64,000 nt of DNA, from assembly GCF_009792235.1 (NCBI RefSeq), contig NZ_CP046973.1, positions 2,108,001-2,172,000 on the forward strand, read 5' to 3'. Position numbers and translations under genes: made by a program. Below the pieces are notes generated by a model, which was not told the DNA's origin, did no database searches, and was given only the letters and a program-made list of their open reading frames with translations. Positions 44,655-52,734 of this stretch are shown here, in pieces. The stretch's first letter is position 1, and the number at the start of each line of letters is the position of its first letter. The stretch is from Microcystis aeruginosa FD4. Lineage in GTDB: Bacteria; Cyanobacteriota; Cyanobacteriia; Cyanobacteriales; Microcystaceae.

Positions 44655-45470
44655 CTAATTATTGGCATCCTTGAGAAAACTGACTAAAGGCAAGAAAACC
44701 GGCGCTAAATTCGATCGAGCTACGGCTAAACAGGGATAGGATCGATCCCCATAATTCTCCCCCACCTGTAAGGGAAAAATCTTTTCTCCTAAAGAGATAA
44801 ATACCCCGTCTGCGGCCTGTAGAATCGCCCAAACTGCGGCAATATCCCAGACTTTTGGGGTTGCTTCCACTCCTCCCAAGACAGTGCCATCGGCAACCAA
44901 AAGCAGATTATAACTAGCCACTCCTATCATCCGCACTTTGCAGGGAAAGGGATTTTTAAATACATCTGTACTACGAGCGCAGAGATTAAACAGATGATTT
45001 TTGCTGGGAAAATCGTCGCTGGTGTGAATCGGTTGACCGTCGCGGTAGGCTCCCTCTGGACCAGTTAAACCCGTCTCACCGTACCAATAACCATAATAGG
45101 CCTGTTTCAGGCAGGGGAGATCAACAAATCCGAACACGGGAGTCCCTCGGTAGAGAAGTCCCAGGGAAATGCCCCAGATGGGAACACCGCGAGTAAAATT
45201 AGTCGTGCCGTCGATCGGATCCACTACCCAACACCATTCTTGATCTGGGAAAATATGGGTAGTTTCCTCGGTTAAGACTCCATGATCCGGGAAAGTGCGG
45301 GCAATTAGCGATCGCAATTCGCCATCGGACCAACGGTCGGCAGCCGTCACTAAAGTCCCGTCTGCTTTATTGGTGGCCTGTAGTTTGCCAAAATCGGCCA
45401 GTAAGCGATCGCCCACCTGGCCGGTAGCCTGATAACAAAAGTCTAAAACCTGACTCCAAAAAGTTTCCAT
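44655..45470 (-). CDS. Inositol monophosphatase-family phosphatase
   Basis: The 271-residue protein has the family metal-binding motifs: GVLTEET, WVVDPIDGTTNF, and KVWDIAAVWAIL. It hydrolyses a sugar or amino-alcohol phosphate. In cyanobacteria such genes are often assigned as inositol or histidinol-phosphate phosphatase; the substrate cannot be told here. It is divergent from scpB, 61 bp away. Confidence 0.88.
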   Translation of the reverse strand: METFWSQVLDFCYQATGQVGDRLLADFGKLQATNKADGTLVTAADRWSDGELRSLIARTFPDHGVLTEETTHIFPDQEWCWVVDPIDGTTNFTRGVPIWGISLGLLYRGTPVFGFVDLPCLKQAYYGYWYGETGLTGPEGAYRDGQPIHTSDDFPSKNHLFNLCARSTDVFKNPFPCKVRMIGVASYNLLLVADGTVLGGVEATPKVWDIAAVWAILQAADGVFISLGEKIFPLQVGENYGDRSYPCLAVARSNLAPVFLPLVSFLKDANN

Positions 45471-45531
45471 AATTTTCTCGTTCGTCTTCTAGTAGAATAT
45501 CAAATCATTGTCTAAACTTAGGTAGTCGAGA

Positions 45532-46050
45532 TTGAGCGCGGAACCCCACCAGGAGATCAGACTAGCTACCCGTCTAGAAGCGATACTTTACCTAAAAGGG
45601 CAGCCTGTCCCCTTAACCGAGATGGTGACATTAACCAACAGCGATCGCTTGACGGTAGCAGATGCTATGATCGAGTTAATGTCCGATTATGCACACCGGG
45701 ATAGTGCCTTGGAAGTGGTGGAAACCCCCCTCGGTTATAGTTTACAATTGCGGTCAGCTTATCAGAATTTGATCGAAGACCTGATCCCGGCCGAATTAGG
45801 CACGGGAACCCTCCGCACTTTGGCCGCGATCGCACTAAAAGCACCGATTTTGCAAGCGGATTTAATTAATTTACGGGGCAGTACGGCCTATCAACAGGTT
45901 CAGGACTTGGTAGAACGAGGATTTGTCAGAAAACGCAAGCAAAACGAAGGTAGATCGTACTGGTTAGAAGTAACCGATAAATTTCATCAATATTTCGAGG
46001 TTGACAATCTTAGGGAACAGGGTATTCTGGAATCTACTGATCGGGAATAA
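45532..46050 (+). CDS. scpB: Segregation and condensation protein B
   Basis: The 172-residue protein has winged-helix repeats: LATRLEAILYLKGQPVPLTE, LEVVETPLGYSLQLRS, and LRTLAAIALKAPILQADLI, matching ScpB. It binds SMC-ScpA to help chromosome condensation. A TTG start at 45532 is needed to reach the conserved N-terminus; no ATG fits. scpA is not adjacent. Confidence 0.88.
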   Translation: MSAEPHQEIRLATRLEAILYLKGQPVPLTEMVTLTNSDRLTVADAMIELMSDYAHRDSALEVVETPLGYSLQLRSAYQNLIEDLIPAELGTGTLRTLAAIALKAPILQADLINLRGSTAYQQVQDLVERGFVRKRKQNEGRSYWLEVTDKFHQYFEVDNLREQGILESTDRE

Positions 46051-46110
46051 GGAGAGAGAGGGTATATTATGGGTTAACCACAGAAACCAAAAACCTACCT
46101 AAAGCTTTTT

Positions 46111-46155
46111 AAAGTTACTCATTTCTGTAGCTAGATAACTAAAATAAGTAACTTT
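46111..46155. repeat. Inverted repeat upstream of tnpB (possible left end of the element)
   Basis: AAAGTTACT (46111-46119) and AGTAACTTT (46147-46155) are perfectly complementary around a 27-nt loop, 45 bp before the TnpB start. IS605-type elements carry subterminal hairpins rather than terminal inverted repeats. Confidence 0.55.
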
Positions 46156-46187
46156 GGCCACCGATAGATTTTAAGAACGTTATCAGG

Positions 46188-46193
46188 TATAAT
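46188..46193 (+). promoter_or_regulatory. TATAAT -10 box just before tnpB
   Basis: A consensus TATAAT ends 6 bp before ATG 46200, so the transcript would start about at the ATG and be leaderless. No Shine-Dalgarno sequence is visible. The -35 is weak. Confidence 0.55.
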
Positions 46194-46199
46194 CAAAAT

Positions 46200-47435
46200 A
46201 TGAAGCTAGTTGAACGTCATATTATCAGTCAAAACCATCCCTTATGGTCAGAAATCGATCATTATGCCTTTTTGTCAAAAAATTTGTTCAATCTAGCTAA
46301 CTACCATTATCGCCAATATTTCTTTGAAAACTCCCAAAAACTGAGTTTTAATCAACTCTATCATCTGGTATCTAAAACCTCAGATTATTTAGCTTTACCC
46401 ACGAAAGTGAGCAAGCAGATAATCAGAAGATTAGATCAGGCTTGGGTTAGTTATTTTGCCGCTTTTAAAGCTTGGAAAAAACACCCTGAAAAATTTTTAG
46501 GAAAACCCAAAATTATTAAGTATAAGGACAAAACCAAAGGAAGAAACCTGCTGATATATTCTCAGGAATCAATTTATAAAAAACCTTTAAAAGAAGGAAT
46601 TTGTCACTTGTCTATGAGCGAGTTAAAAATGACCACTTCCCGAAGAGAAATAATTGAAGTGAGAATTGTCCCCAAAAGTAGCTGTTATGTCATTGAAATA
46701 GTCTATGAAAGACGGTCGGAAACCACAGATAAACAAGAGATAGCTGGGGTAGATTTAGGAGTTAATAACTTAATGGCTGTAACTACAAATCAAACAGGTG
46801 TAGCACCTCTTTTGGTAAATGGCAGACCGTTAAAAGCAATTAACACCTTCTACAACAAACAACGTTCCCGCTTACAATCTCAACTGAAAACCCAAAATAA
46901 TCAACCCTCATCTAAGAGATTGCTATTCCTGACCCATAAACGAAACTGTCGAGTAGAAAATTATCTACACACAGCCAGTAAAAGAGTAATAGATTGGTGT
47001 ACTATTCATCAAATAGGGACGTTAATAATTGGGCATAATGAGCGGATAAAACAATCTCTTAATCTAGGAAAAAGGAATAATCAACAATTTGTCAATATTC
47101 CCCATAATAGATTAATAGAAATGTTAACCTACAAGGCTCAATTAAAAGGGATAAAAGTCATAATAACTGAAGAATCCTATACCTCACAATCCAGTGCTTT
47201 AGATAGGGATGAGTTACCTAAATATGGTGAAGAAAAACCATTATTTAAAGGAAAAAGGTTAGCTAGAGGACTTTATAAAATGGGAACAAATCAGTTATTA
47301 AATGCCGATGTCAATGGTGCATTTAACATCATTAGAAAAGTAATTCCTGATGTCATTGACCAGGGAATAAAGGGTTTGCCGTTTAATCCTGTAGTGCTTG
47401 ACCCACTACGAATGACTAAGCTTTCAGGCTTTTAA
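46200..47435 (+). CDS. tnpB: TnpB-family RNA-guided nuclease of a solo IS605-type element
   Basis: The 411-residue protein has a RuvC-like nuclease with GVDLGVNNL (Asp near 188), VIITEESYTSQSSALD (Glu near 325) and NADVNGAFNI (Asp near 368), so the catalytic trio is intact. The two CXXC pairs of the usual zinc finger between the second and third motifs are absent (TSQSSALD, then DELPKYGEEKP). No TnpA is adjacent, so it is a solo element. A hairpin follows the gene, as expected for a guide (omega) RNA 3' end. Confidence 0.92.
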   Translation: MKLVERHIISQNHPLWSEIDHYAFLSKNLFNLANYHYRQYFFENSQKLSFNQLYHLVSKTSDYLALPTKVSKQIIRRLDQAWVSYFAAFKAWKKHPEKFLGKPKIIKYKDKTKGRNLLIYSQESIYKKPLKEGICHLSMSELKMTTSRREIIEVRIVPKSSCYVIEIVYERRSETTDKQEIAGVDLGVNNLMAVTTNQTGVAPLLVNGRPLKAINTFYNKQRSRLQSQLKTQNNQPSSKRLLFLTHKRNCRVENYLHTASKRVIDWCTIHQIGTLIIGHNERIKQSLNLGKRNNQQFVNIPHNRLIEMLTYKAQLKGIKVIITEESYTSQSSALDRDELPKYGEEKPLFKGKRLARGLYKMGTNQLLNADVNGAFNIIRKVIPDVIDQGIKGLPFNPVVLDPLRMTKLSGF

Positions 47436-47448
47436 GTAAGTTTGAGTA

Positions 47449-47491
47449 AGTTTAGTTGAGCGGTGAACGTTTCCGATCACTGAGCTAAACT
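47449..47491 (+). ncRNA. Possible omega-RNA 3' hairpin / right end of the TnpB element
   Basis: AGTTTAGTTGAGCGGTGA pairs imperfectly with TCACTGAGCTAAACT around the loop ACGTTTCCGA, 14 bp after the tnpB stop. In TnpB elements the guide RNA overlaps the gene end and right transposon end. The boundary is probably within 47492-47520. Confidence 0.5.
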
Positions 47492-47576
47492 TGAGGAAGA
47501 TGGGGGGGACTTCAGGCAATCAAGAAGAGCGATTTGTTAACCTAGAGCCAATAACCACTACAGCGTGGGAGTTCTG

Positions 47577-47927
47577 ATGACTTTTAATCCTGATTTTTTT
47601 CCCTGGGAAACCGAAGAACAAAATGATAACGGTCTGATGCAGTATCTCCAGCGGCAGCATCCTGAAACCCTTGAGAGAATAGCCCAATCGGTCAGTAGCG
47701 AAATTAAAGATATTATCTCGCAAAACGTCAGGGGATTGGTGGGAATGTTGCCCTCAGAGGATTTTGCGGTACAAATTACCACCGACCGCGAGAATTTGGC
47801 TAATCTTCTCGCTTCAGCGATGATGACAGGTTATTTCCTCGGTCAAGTGGAGAAGCGCCATCATTTAGAATCAATTTTGTTAGCTACAGAATCAATTAAA
47901 TTAGGCAAAAAACCAAAAATAGATTAA
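47577..47927 (+). CDS. DUF760-family protein
   Basis: The protein has 116 residues from MTFNPDFF; a GTG four codons earlier is less likely. It matches DUF760, small soluble proteins of cyanobacteria and plastids, by LMQYLQRQHPETLERIAQS, VRGLVGMLPSEDF and LLASAMMTGYFLGQ. In plants related proteins are linked to chlorophyll-synthesis regulation, which need not apply here. Followed 16 bp later by a strong bidirectional terminator. Confidence 0.8.
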   Translation: MTFNPDFFPWETEEQNDNGLMQYLQRQHPETLERIAQSVSSEIKDIISQNVRGLVGMLPSEDFAVQITTDRENLANLLASAMMTGYFLGQVEKRHHLESILLATESIKLGKKPKID

Positions 47928-47942
47928 TCTTCACCCCAAAAA

Positions 47943-47979
47943 GATAGAGACACTTTCATCGGTGTCTCTATCGGTTTTT
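47943..47979. terminator. Strong hairpin terminator between convergent genes
   Basis: GATAGAGACAC (47943-47953) pairs perfectly with GTGTCTCTATC (47962-47972), followed by GGTTTTT. It serves the DUF760 gene and possibly the small gene on the other strand. Confidence 0.88.
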
Positions 47980-48073
47980 AGCCCCCTTTGGCAAAACTCA
48001 CCATCACCAAAATCGAGAGCAGGATACCGGGGACAAGTAAACCCGCTAATAATCCAAATTCAGTCAGCGTCAT
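47978..48073 (-). CDS. 31-residue single-TM peptide
   Basis: ATG at 48073 opens MTLTEFGLLAGLLVPGILLS and ends ..VSFAKGG, stop at 47978. It is one hydrophobic helix with a glycine-lysine tail, just like the low-molecular-weight subunits of photosystems, cytochrome b6f or NDH-1. I cannot match it to a named one (not PetG, PetL, PetM, PetN, PsbJ, PsbM or Psb30 as I remember them). It ends at the terminator hairpin. Confidence 0.6.
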   Translation of the reverse strand: MTLTEFGLLAGLLVPGILLSILVMVSFAKGG

Positions 48074-48236
48074 AGGAAAATATGCCCAAAATTCCATCAC
48101 TTCCCACTCTAAACCCCTCTTCCGGCTACCTCAACAAAGCTTAAGGAAAATTTAAAGCCTTTTACCAGTTTTTCTCCTATCAGTTGTCCGACTAGACAAA
48201 CCAAAGAGAGTCGTTTTGATGTTGCCAAGCAGTTTA

Positions 48237-49097
48237 TCATTCTTTTTTCAGCGCCCCGTATAAAGCTGAATAATCTTGCTCTGCTAATCCCATTTCTAAA
48301 GCTTTTTCAAGAACGCGCTGCACTCCTGTTAGAGGAAAAGTGGTTAAATCTAACTTCTCCGATTCCTCTAAAAAGAGATTGACATCTTTGAGTAAATGTT
48401 TAGTGGGAAAATTAGGGTTAGTATAATTTTCTTCTAACATTCTGGTTAATTTTTTGTCAAAAGTAGGCGCATATAAGGCACTTTGACGTAGGATAGTCAT
48501 GAACTTTTCTATATCTACTCCTTGCTGGGATAAAAAAGCTAAACTCAAAGCAAAAGCACTGGTTAGAGAGGCAATTAATTGATTTAAAGCTAATTTTAAC
48601 GCCGCAGCGGTTCCCACTTCCCCGATTAACATCGGTTCTTGACCAAAATTTGCTAATAAATTTGACCATTGATGGAACTGTTTCTCCGTTGCTCCCACCA
48701 TAACTAAGAGAGTCCCATTTTTAGCTTCGGGAATACTTCCTAACACGGGTGCTTCTAGATATTCTCCCCCTTTAGCAACAATTTGATCTCGCAGTTGTTT
48801 ACTTTCAGAAGGGGCAATGGTTCCCATCTGGATAATAGTACGATTATTGAGGTTAGATTGCTCGGAATTTAATCCTAAAACCTCTTGGATAGCGGCAGCA
48901 TTAGTTAACATTAAAATCAGACAATCTGCCTCTTGAATAACTTGCTCGGAACAGCTAACTGTTTTGGCTCCCAACTGCTGTAAAGGTGCTAATTTTTCTA
49001 AGGTGCGATTATAGGCAATAACAGAAATTTTCTGATTTAATAATCTTTCTACCATTGGCTTTCCCATTAATCCCGTTCCCAAAAATCCAACTTTCAT
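48237..49097 (-). CDS. NAD(P)-dependent beta-hydroxyacid dehydrogenase
   Basis: The 286-residue protein has the Rossmann start VGFLGTGLMGKPMVERLL, the family motif APVLGSIPEAKNGTLLVMVG and the catalytic lysine in GTAAALKLALNQL. This is the 3-hydroxyisobutyrate dehydrogenase family, which includes glyoxylate/succinic-semialdehyde reductases; the latter are closest by length and by the PVLGS sequence. Substrate not settled. It is followed, on the same strand, by nothing co-oriented within 160 bp, and preceded by the methyltransferase 25 bp away. Confidence 0.88.
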   Translation of the reverse strand: MKVGFLGTGLMGKPMVERLLNQKISVIAYNRTLEKLAPLQQLGAKTVSCSEQVIQEADCLILMLTNAAAIQEVLGLNSEQSNLNNRTIIQMGTIAPSESKQLRDQIVAKGGEYLEAPVLGSIPEAKNGTLLVMVGATEKQFHQWSNLLANFGQEPMLIGEVGTAAALKLALNQLIASLTSAFALSLAFLSQQGVDIEKFMTILRQSALYAPTFDKKLTRMLEENYTNPNFPTKHLLKDVNLFLEESEKLDLTTFPLTGVQRVLEKALEMGLAEQDYSALYGALKKE

Positions 49098-49122
49098 AAC
49101 TCAATTTTTCCTGATTTAGTGA

Positions 49123-49782
49123 TTAGTTTTTACTTGTTTTTATGGCTGTCCAATGACGTTCGGAAGACTGATAAATTTTAACATTTTTTAATCCCGACTG
49201 CTGGATTAAATCGGCGATTTCTGCTATGGTAAAAGCGGCCTGGAGAGAATCTTGAAATAGTTGCGCTTGTCGAGGAGAAAAATTAGGATCGATTTCCCTC
49301 ACCATCCCCTGGATTATTTCCTCGGAATCGGGACGGAATAAATCTCTTAAAAAAATGCCACCATTCGGTTTTAAAACTCGCTTAATTTCCCGTAAAAAAG
49401 GCAGAGGATTTTCGAGATGATGGATTAAACTATTAGAAATAACTAAATCAAATTGCTCGCATTGGTAGGGAAGATTTTTACCATCAACTTTTTCTAATTT
49501 GATCTTTTCTTGACAGTTAGCATTAAGGATATTTTTTTGACCAATTTCTAACATAGAATCGGCCAGATCAATAGCGATAATTTGCCATTGGGGACGTAGT
49601 TGACTGATCATAATCGGAATGCGTGCAGTGCCAGTTCCTACATCTAATACCTTAGCATTAATACCAGCCAATTGTACGGCTTCTTTAGCGAAATTAGTAT
49701 TAACTTCCGTGAAGTCCATGGCATCATATTCGATCGCTTCTTCCCAATCATCCATTACTTCTGGTTCTAAAATTCTTTCCAT
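49123..49782 (-). CDS. Class I SAM-dependent methyltransferase
   Basis: The protein has 219 residues from MERILEPEVMDDWEEA. A longer frame starts at 49875 but overlaps the upstream gene end and lacks a ribosome site. Motif I VLDVGTGTARIPIMI, then AIDLADSMLEIG, FDLVISNSLIHHLENP and LKPNGGIFLRDL are the class I (Ubie-like) methyltransferase motifs. The acceptor is unknown. It starts 13 bp after the stop of the next gene upstream, so they are co-transcribed. Confidence 0.85.
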   Translation of the reverse strand: MERILEPEVMDDWEEAIEYDAMDFTEVNTNFAKEAVQLAGINAKVLDVGTGTARIPIMISQLRPQWQIIAIDLADSMLEIGQKNILNANCQEKIKLEKVDGKNLPYQCEQFDLVISNSLIHHLENPLPFLREIKRVLKPNGGIFLRDLFRPDSEEIIQGMVREIDPNFSPRQAQLFQDSLQAAFTIAEIADLIQQSGLKNVKIYQSSERHWTAIKTSKN

Positions 49783-49795
49783 AGAAAAGCTATCT

Positions 49796-50662
49796 TTAAG
49801 GATTACAATATTCACAATACATCGGATCGGCGGTTTTTTCACCGTTGGGAAAGAGTTTTTCCTCTCGATAATCACAGCTTTGACAACCGTATAGTTCCAG
49901 TTTAATTAAAGAGGTGGGAAAGTGACATAAACCACAGGGTAAACCCGCTTTTCTTTCGATAATATCAAACCCCGGACAACCACAGTTAGGACATAATTGA
50001 TTAAGTTTCTGAACCAGATTTGCTGTCGCAGCTGCAATCGCTTTCATCCGCATGGGATTGTGCATAGCGCGCATATCGGTTTCTAGGTGTACTTTGCCGT
50101 TTTTGTCAAGAATATCTTTAACAATTTTAACTAAATTTTTCTGGTCAGTAATTCCCTTAAAAATCTGCTCGGAGTCGAGAGAATTTTTATCAAACATCAC
50201 CACTAAACCATGACTAGGAAAGCCGATTTTTTCGGCAAATTCTAAAGCATCTGCTAGATTAGTTACAGTTTGGTGAGCGTGATTGGTTTCCGTGACTATT
50301 GCTTGACCAATTATTTCTAGATTATGGACTCGATCGAGTAATAAAATCAATTCACGATTACAGGAAACTAACGGCAAGTTGGGATAGGGATAAAAACTAC
50401 CCTCACTAGCAATTCCGATATCGTATCCCGAAAGCTCGATCGCTTGTTGTGCCTTCCTGCGAGCGGTTTCAATTTGTGTCCCGATGCGCTTAATATCCCG
50501 GGTAAAAGTGCCAAAGCGATCGGTATCAAAATTATCGGGTACAATCACCTTAAGGCCTATTTCTTGCGCTAAAATCGGCGCTATTACCCGCTCTTTTCCG
50601 TGCATAGTCCCTAAAATTGCTATCCGATCTTGAAACATCTTTTCTTGAAACATCTTGATCAC
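49796..50662 (-). CDS. Conserved protein with C-terminal zinc-ribbon cysteines (DUF6671-like)
   Basis: The 288-residue protein has an N-terminal part with IAILGTMHGKERVIAPIL and IAVSEGSFYPYPNLP-like text (GIASEGSFYPYP). The C-terminal part holds three Cys pairs, CPNCGCPGF, CGLCHF and CQSC, and a final CEYC. These could bind zinc. I associate it with the DUF6671 family, function unknown. MFQDRIAILG (residue 9) is a likely better start. Confidence 0.65.
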   Translation of the reverse strand: MIKMFQEKMFQDRIAILGTMHGKERVIAPILAQEIGLKVIVPDNFDTDRFGTFTRDIKRIGTQIETARRKAQQAIELSGYDIGIASEGSFYPYPNLPLVSCNRELILLLDRVHNLEIIGQAIVTETNHAHQTVTNLADALEFAEKIGFPSHGLVVMFDKNSLDSEQIFKGITDQKNLVKIVKDILDKNGKVHLETDMRAMHNPMRMKAIAAATANLVQKLNQLCPNCGCPGFDIIERKAGLPCGLCHFPTSLIKLELYGCQSCDYREEKLFPNGEKTADPMYCEYCNP

Positions 50663-50670
50663 GGAAAAAG

Positions 50671-50873
50671 GGGTTTAGGGTTTTAGGGTTTTAGGGTTTT
50701 GGGGTTTTAGGGTTTTGGGGTTTTGGGGTTTTGGGGTTTTTAGTTGAAATTCCCTACTTCCCCATTTCCCCATTTCCCCATTTCCCCATTTCCCCATTTC
50801 CCCATTTCCCCATTTCCCCATTTCCCCATTTCCCCATTTCCCCATTTCCCCATTTCCCCATTTCCCTAACACC
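50671..50873. repeat. Minisatellites: GGGTTTTA-type and CCCCATTT octamers
   Basis: 50671-50740 repeats GGGTTTTA/GGGTTTTG. 50757-50873 repeats CCCCATTT about 14 times. It lies between two minus-strand genes, just downstream of the S1-like gene. The octamer unit with ATTT produces a 24-nt periodic pseudo-frame (GKWGNGEM) on the minus strand, which is not a gene. Confidence 0.92.
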
Positions 50874-50884
50874 CATCCCCTAAT

Positions 50885-51766
50885 TTAACTGTCCATTGTT
50901 TTTCCCTGAGCTTGTTTTAATCTTTCTGCTGCTGTTTCCATGACTTCTGCAAAGTTTTCGAGAATTTCGCCGGGGTGCGCTTCGAGGATTTTCGTAGATA
51001 GGGAAATGCGGTTTTTATATTCGTCAATTTCCGCGACCACCACTTGAATTGCTTGACCAACTTTAAAGAAAGTCATGGGAGAATTAAAAAAGGCTCCTGT
51101 CACCTGTTTAGCATGGAGTAATCCCGTCACTCCACCGCAATCGACAAAGACACCGTAGGGTTGTAATTTAACCACGGTGCCACTTAATAATTTACCCACA
51201 GCTAATTGACTGATAGCGTTAGCGCGAGCAATTTCTCGCTGAGATAAAACTAATTTATTATTTTCTTGGTCGATTTGAATAAAAGTTGCGGTTAAAAGTT
51301 GTCCGATCAGGGAATCTAAATCATTTTTTTCGATTAAATGGGAGCGAGGGATAAATCCTTTTAATCCTTCCACCTCTCCCGTCACTCCCCCCTTATTCAC
51401 CCCCGTGACGCGCAGCTGTACCGACTTGCCACTTTCAGAGATTTCCCTGACATTTTCCCAAGCTTTTTGTAGTAATAATTGCCGCAGAGACAGGGTAACT
51501 TGTCCTTCCGCATCCTGTCCACGGGTAATCAGAAAATCGAATTCTGCACCTATGGGTAAAGCTTCAGCAATGGAAGTAACATTTTCGAGGGAAATTTCCC
51601 TTAAAGGAATAAAAGCGGAGGATTTGCCGCCAATATCGATGTATGCTCCATCGGAGGTGTGTTGATCGACTCTCCCGCGCACGATTTGCCCTTTTTCAAA
51701 TTGATAATCGTATTGATCAAGAGCTTTGGCAAAATCGTCCATGGAAAAGGCAGGGTTCGGTGTCAT
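50885..51766 (-). CDS. S1-domain RNA-binding protein (short cyanobacterial ribosomal S1 paralogue)
   Basis: The 293-residue protein has three S1 domains: IVRGRVDQHTSDGAYIDIGG (about 28-100), VQLRVTGVNKGGVTGEVEG (about 112-180) and LSGTVVKLQPYGVFVDCGG (about 195-265). Cyanobacteria carry two S1-like genes; this length fits the shorter one (rps1b) that may bind mRNA at the ribosome. It is monocistronic. Confidence 0.88.
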   Translation of the reverse strand: MTPNPAFSMDDFAKALDQYDYQFEKGQIVRGRVDQHTSDGAYIDIGGKSSAFIPLREISLENVTSIAEALPIGAEFDFLITRGQDAEGQVTLSLRQLLLQKAWENVREISESGKSVQLRVTGVNKGGVTGEVEGLKGFIPRSHLIEKNDLDSLIGQLLTATFIQIDQENNKLVLSQREIARANAISQLAVGKLLSGTVVKLQPYGVFVDCGGVTGLLHAKQVTGAFFNSPMTFFKVGQAIQVVVAEIDEYKNRISLSTKILEAHPGEILENFAEVMETAAERLKQAQGKTMDS

Positions 51767-51838
51767 GATAAATAGAATAGTTACAAGTATAATTTCGAGC
51801 TGCTTCCAGTGTAAGCTGAAGCTTGAGGAGTCAGACCA

Positions 51839-52573
51839 TTAAGATTTAAGAAGGCTAAATAACTCTAGCACATGATCCCAGGCAGATTTGGCCGCCTTAG
51901 CATTATAACTAGCTCTTTGGTCGCAGAAAAAGCCATGGTCGGCATTTTCATAGCGGAAAACTCGATGAGGAATTTGATAACGGGTTAATGCGTTTTCTAT
52001 CTCATCCACTTGCTTCTGAGGAATACTGGTATCTAACACCCCGAAAAATGCGTAGATTGTCCCTTTGATTTGGGGAGTCACCTTCACTGTCGCTTGGCCA
52101 CCCCCGGGGGTTCCCGTGGTGATTCCCGCACCGTAAAAAGAGGCAGTAACTTTGATATCCTCTAGAGTGGAGACAAGATAAACCACATGACCACCAAAAC
52201 AAAAACCGATCGTGCCGACACCGGTTTTTTGCACCTGTGGCAAACTATAAAGATAATCGATGGTGGCCTGGATATCGCTGAGTAATTCGGCTGCTTTGGT
52301 TTGTTCCTTGTACTGACGACCGATTTCGATATCTGCCATACTGTACCCCGTTTCAAAACCGGGAGCAAATCGCTGATAAATGGCAGGAGCGATCGCTATA
52401 TAGCCTTCTTGGGCAATTCTGCGGGTAACATCGCGAATATGGTCGTTTACGCCGAATATTTCCTGAATCACGATAATTGCTGGATAAATTCCCACTCGAT
52501 CGGGAATGGCTAAATAGGCATCGATGTCAATATCTTTGTTAGAAATCGTAACAGTTTGCGTATTAATAGTCAT
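51839..52573 (-). CDS. Dienelactone hydrolase-family protein
   Basis: The 244-residue alpha/beta hydrolase has the Cys nucleophile elbow GTIGFCFGGHVVYL, acid in FFGVLDTSIP and histidine in YENADHGFFCD, the DLH triad Cys-Asp-His. Other features are IVIQEIFGVNDHIRDV. The physiological substrate in cyanobacteria is unknown. It stands alone. Confidence 0.9.
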   Translation of the reverse strand: MTINTQTVTISNKDIDIDAYLAIPDRVGIYPAIIVIQEIFGVNDHIRDVTRRIAQEGYIAIAPAIYQRFAPGFETGYSMADIEIGRQYKEQTKAAELLSDIQATIDYLYSLPQVQKTGVGTIGFCFGGHVVYLVSTLEDIKVTASFYGAGITTGTPGGGQATVKVTPQIKGTIYAFFGVLDTSIPQKQVDEIENALTRYQIPHRVFRYENADHGFFCDQRASYNAKAAKSAWDHVLELFSLLKS

Positions 52574-52621
52574 AATTTTCTCGATAAAAAGCGAATTGGT
52601 GTTGGGGTGTTAGGGCTGTAG

Positions 52622-52734
52622 GATTGTAGGGTGTTAGGGTTTTAGTTAAAATTCCCCATTCCCCCACTTCCCCATTCCCCCATTCCCCCATTCCCCCACT
52701 TCCCCATTCCCCCACTTCCCCATTCCCCCATTCC
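52622..52734. repeat. Tandem CATTCCCC/CACTTCCC units
   Basis: A GC-biased microsatellite is built of CCCCATTC and CCCCACTT octamers, downstream of the HAD gene end. It belongs to the same class as 35463-35525 and 50757-50873. Confidence 0.88.

Noticed and set aside
46060..46199. TnpA transposase partner for TnpB
   Set aside because: No open frame or Y1/serine-recombinase motif on either strand next to tnpB.
50675..50872. 65-codon ORF with GKWGNGEM repeats
   Set aside because: Pure translation of the CCCCATTT minisatellite.
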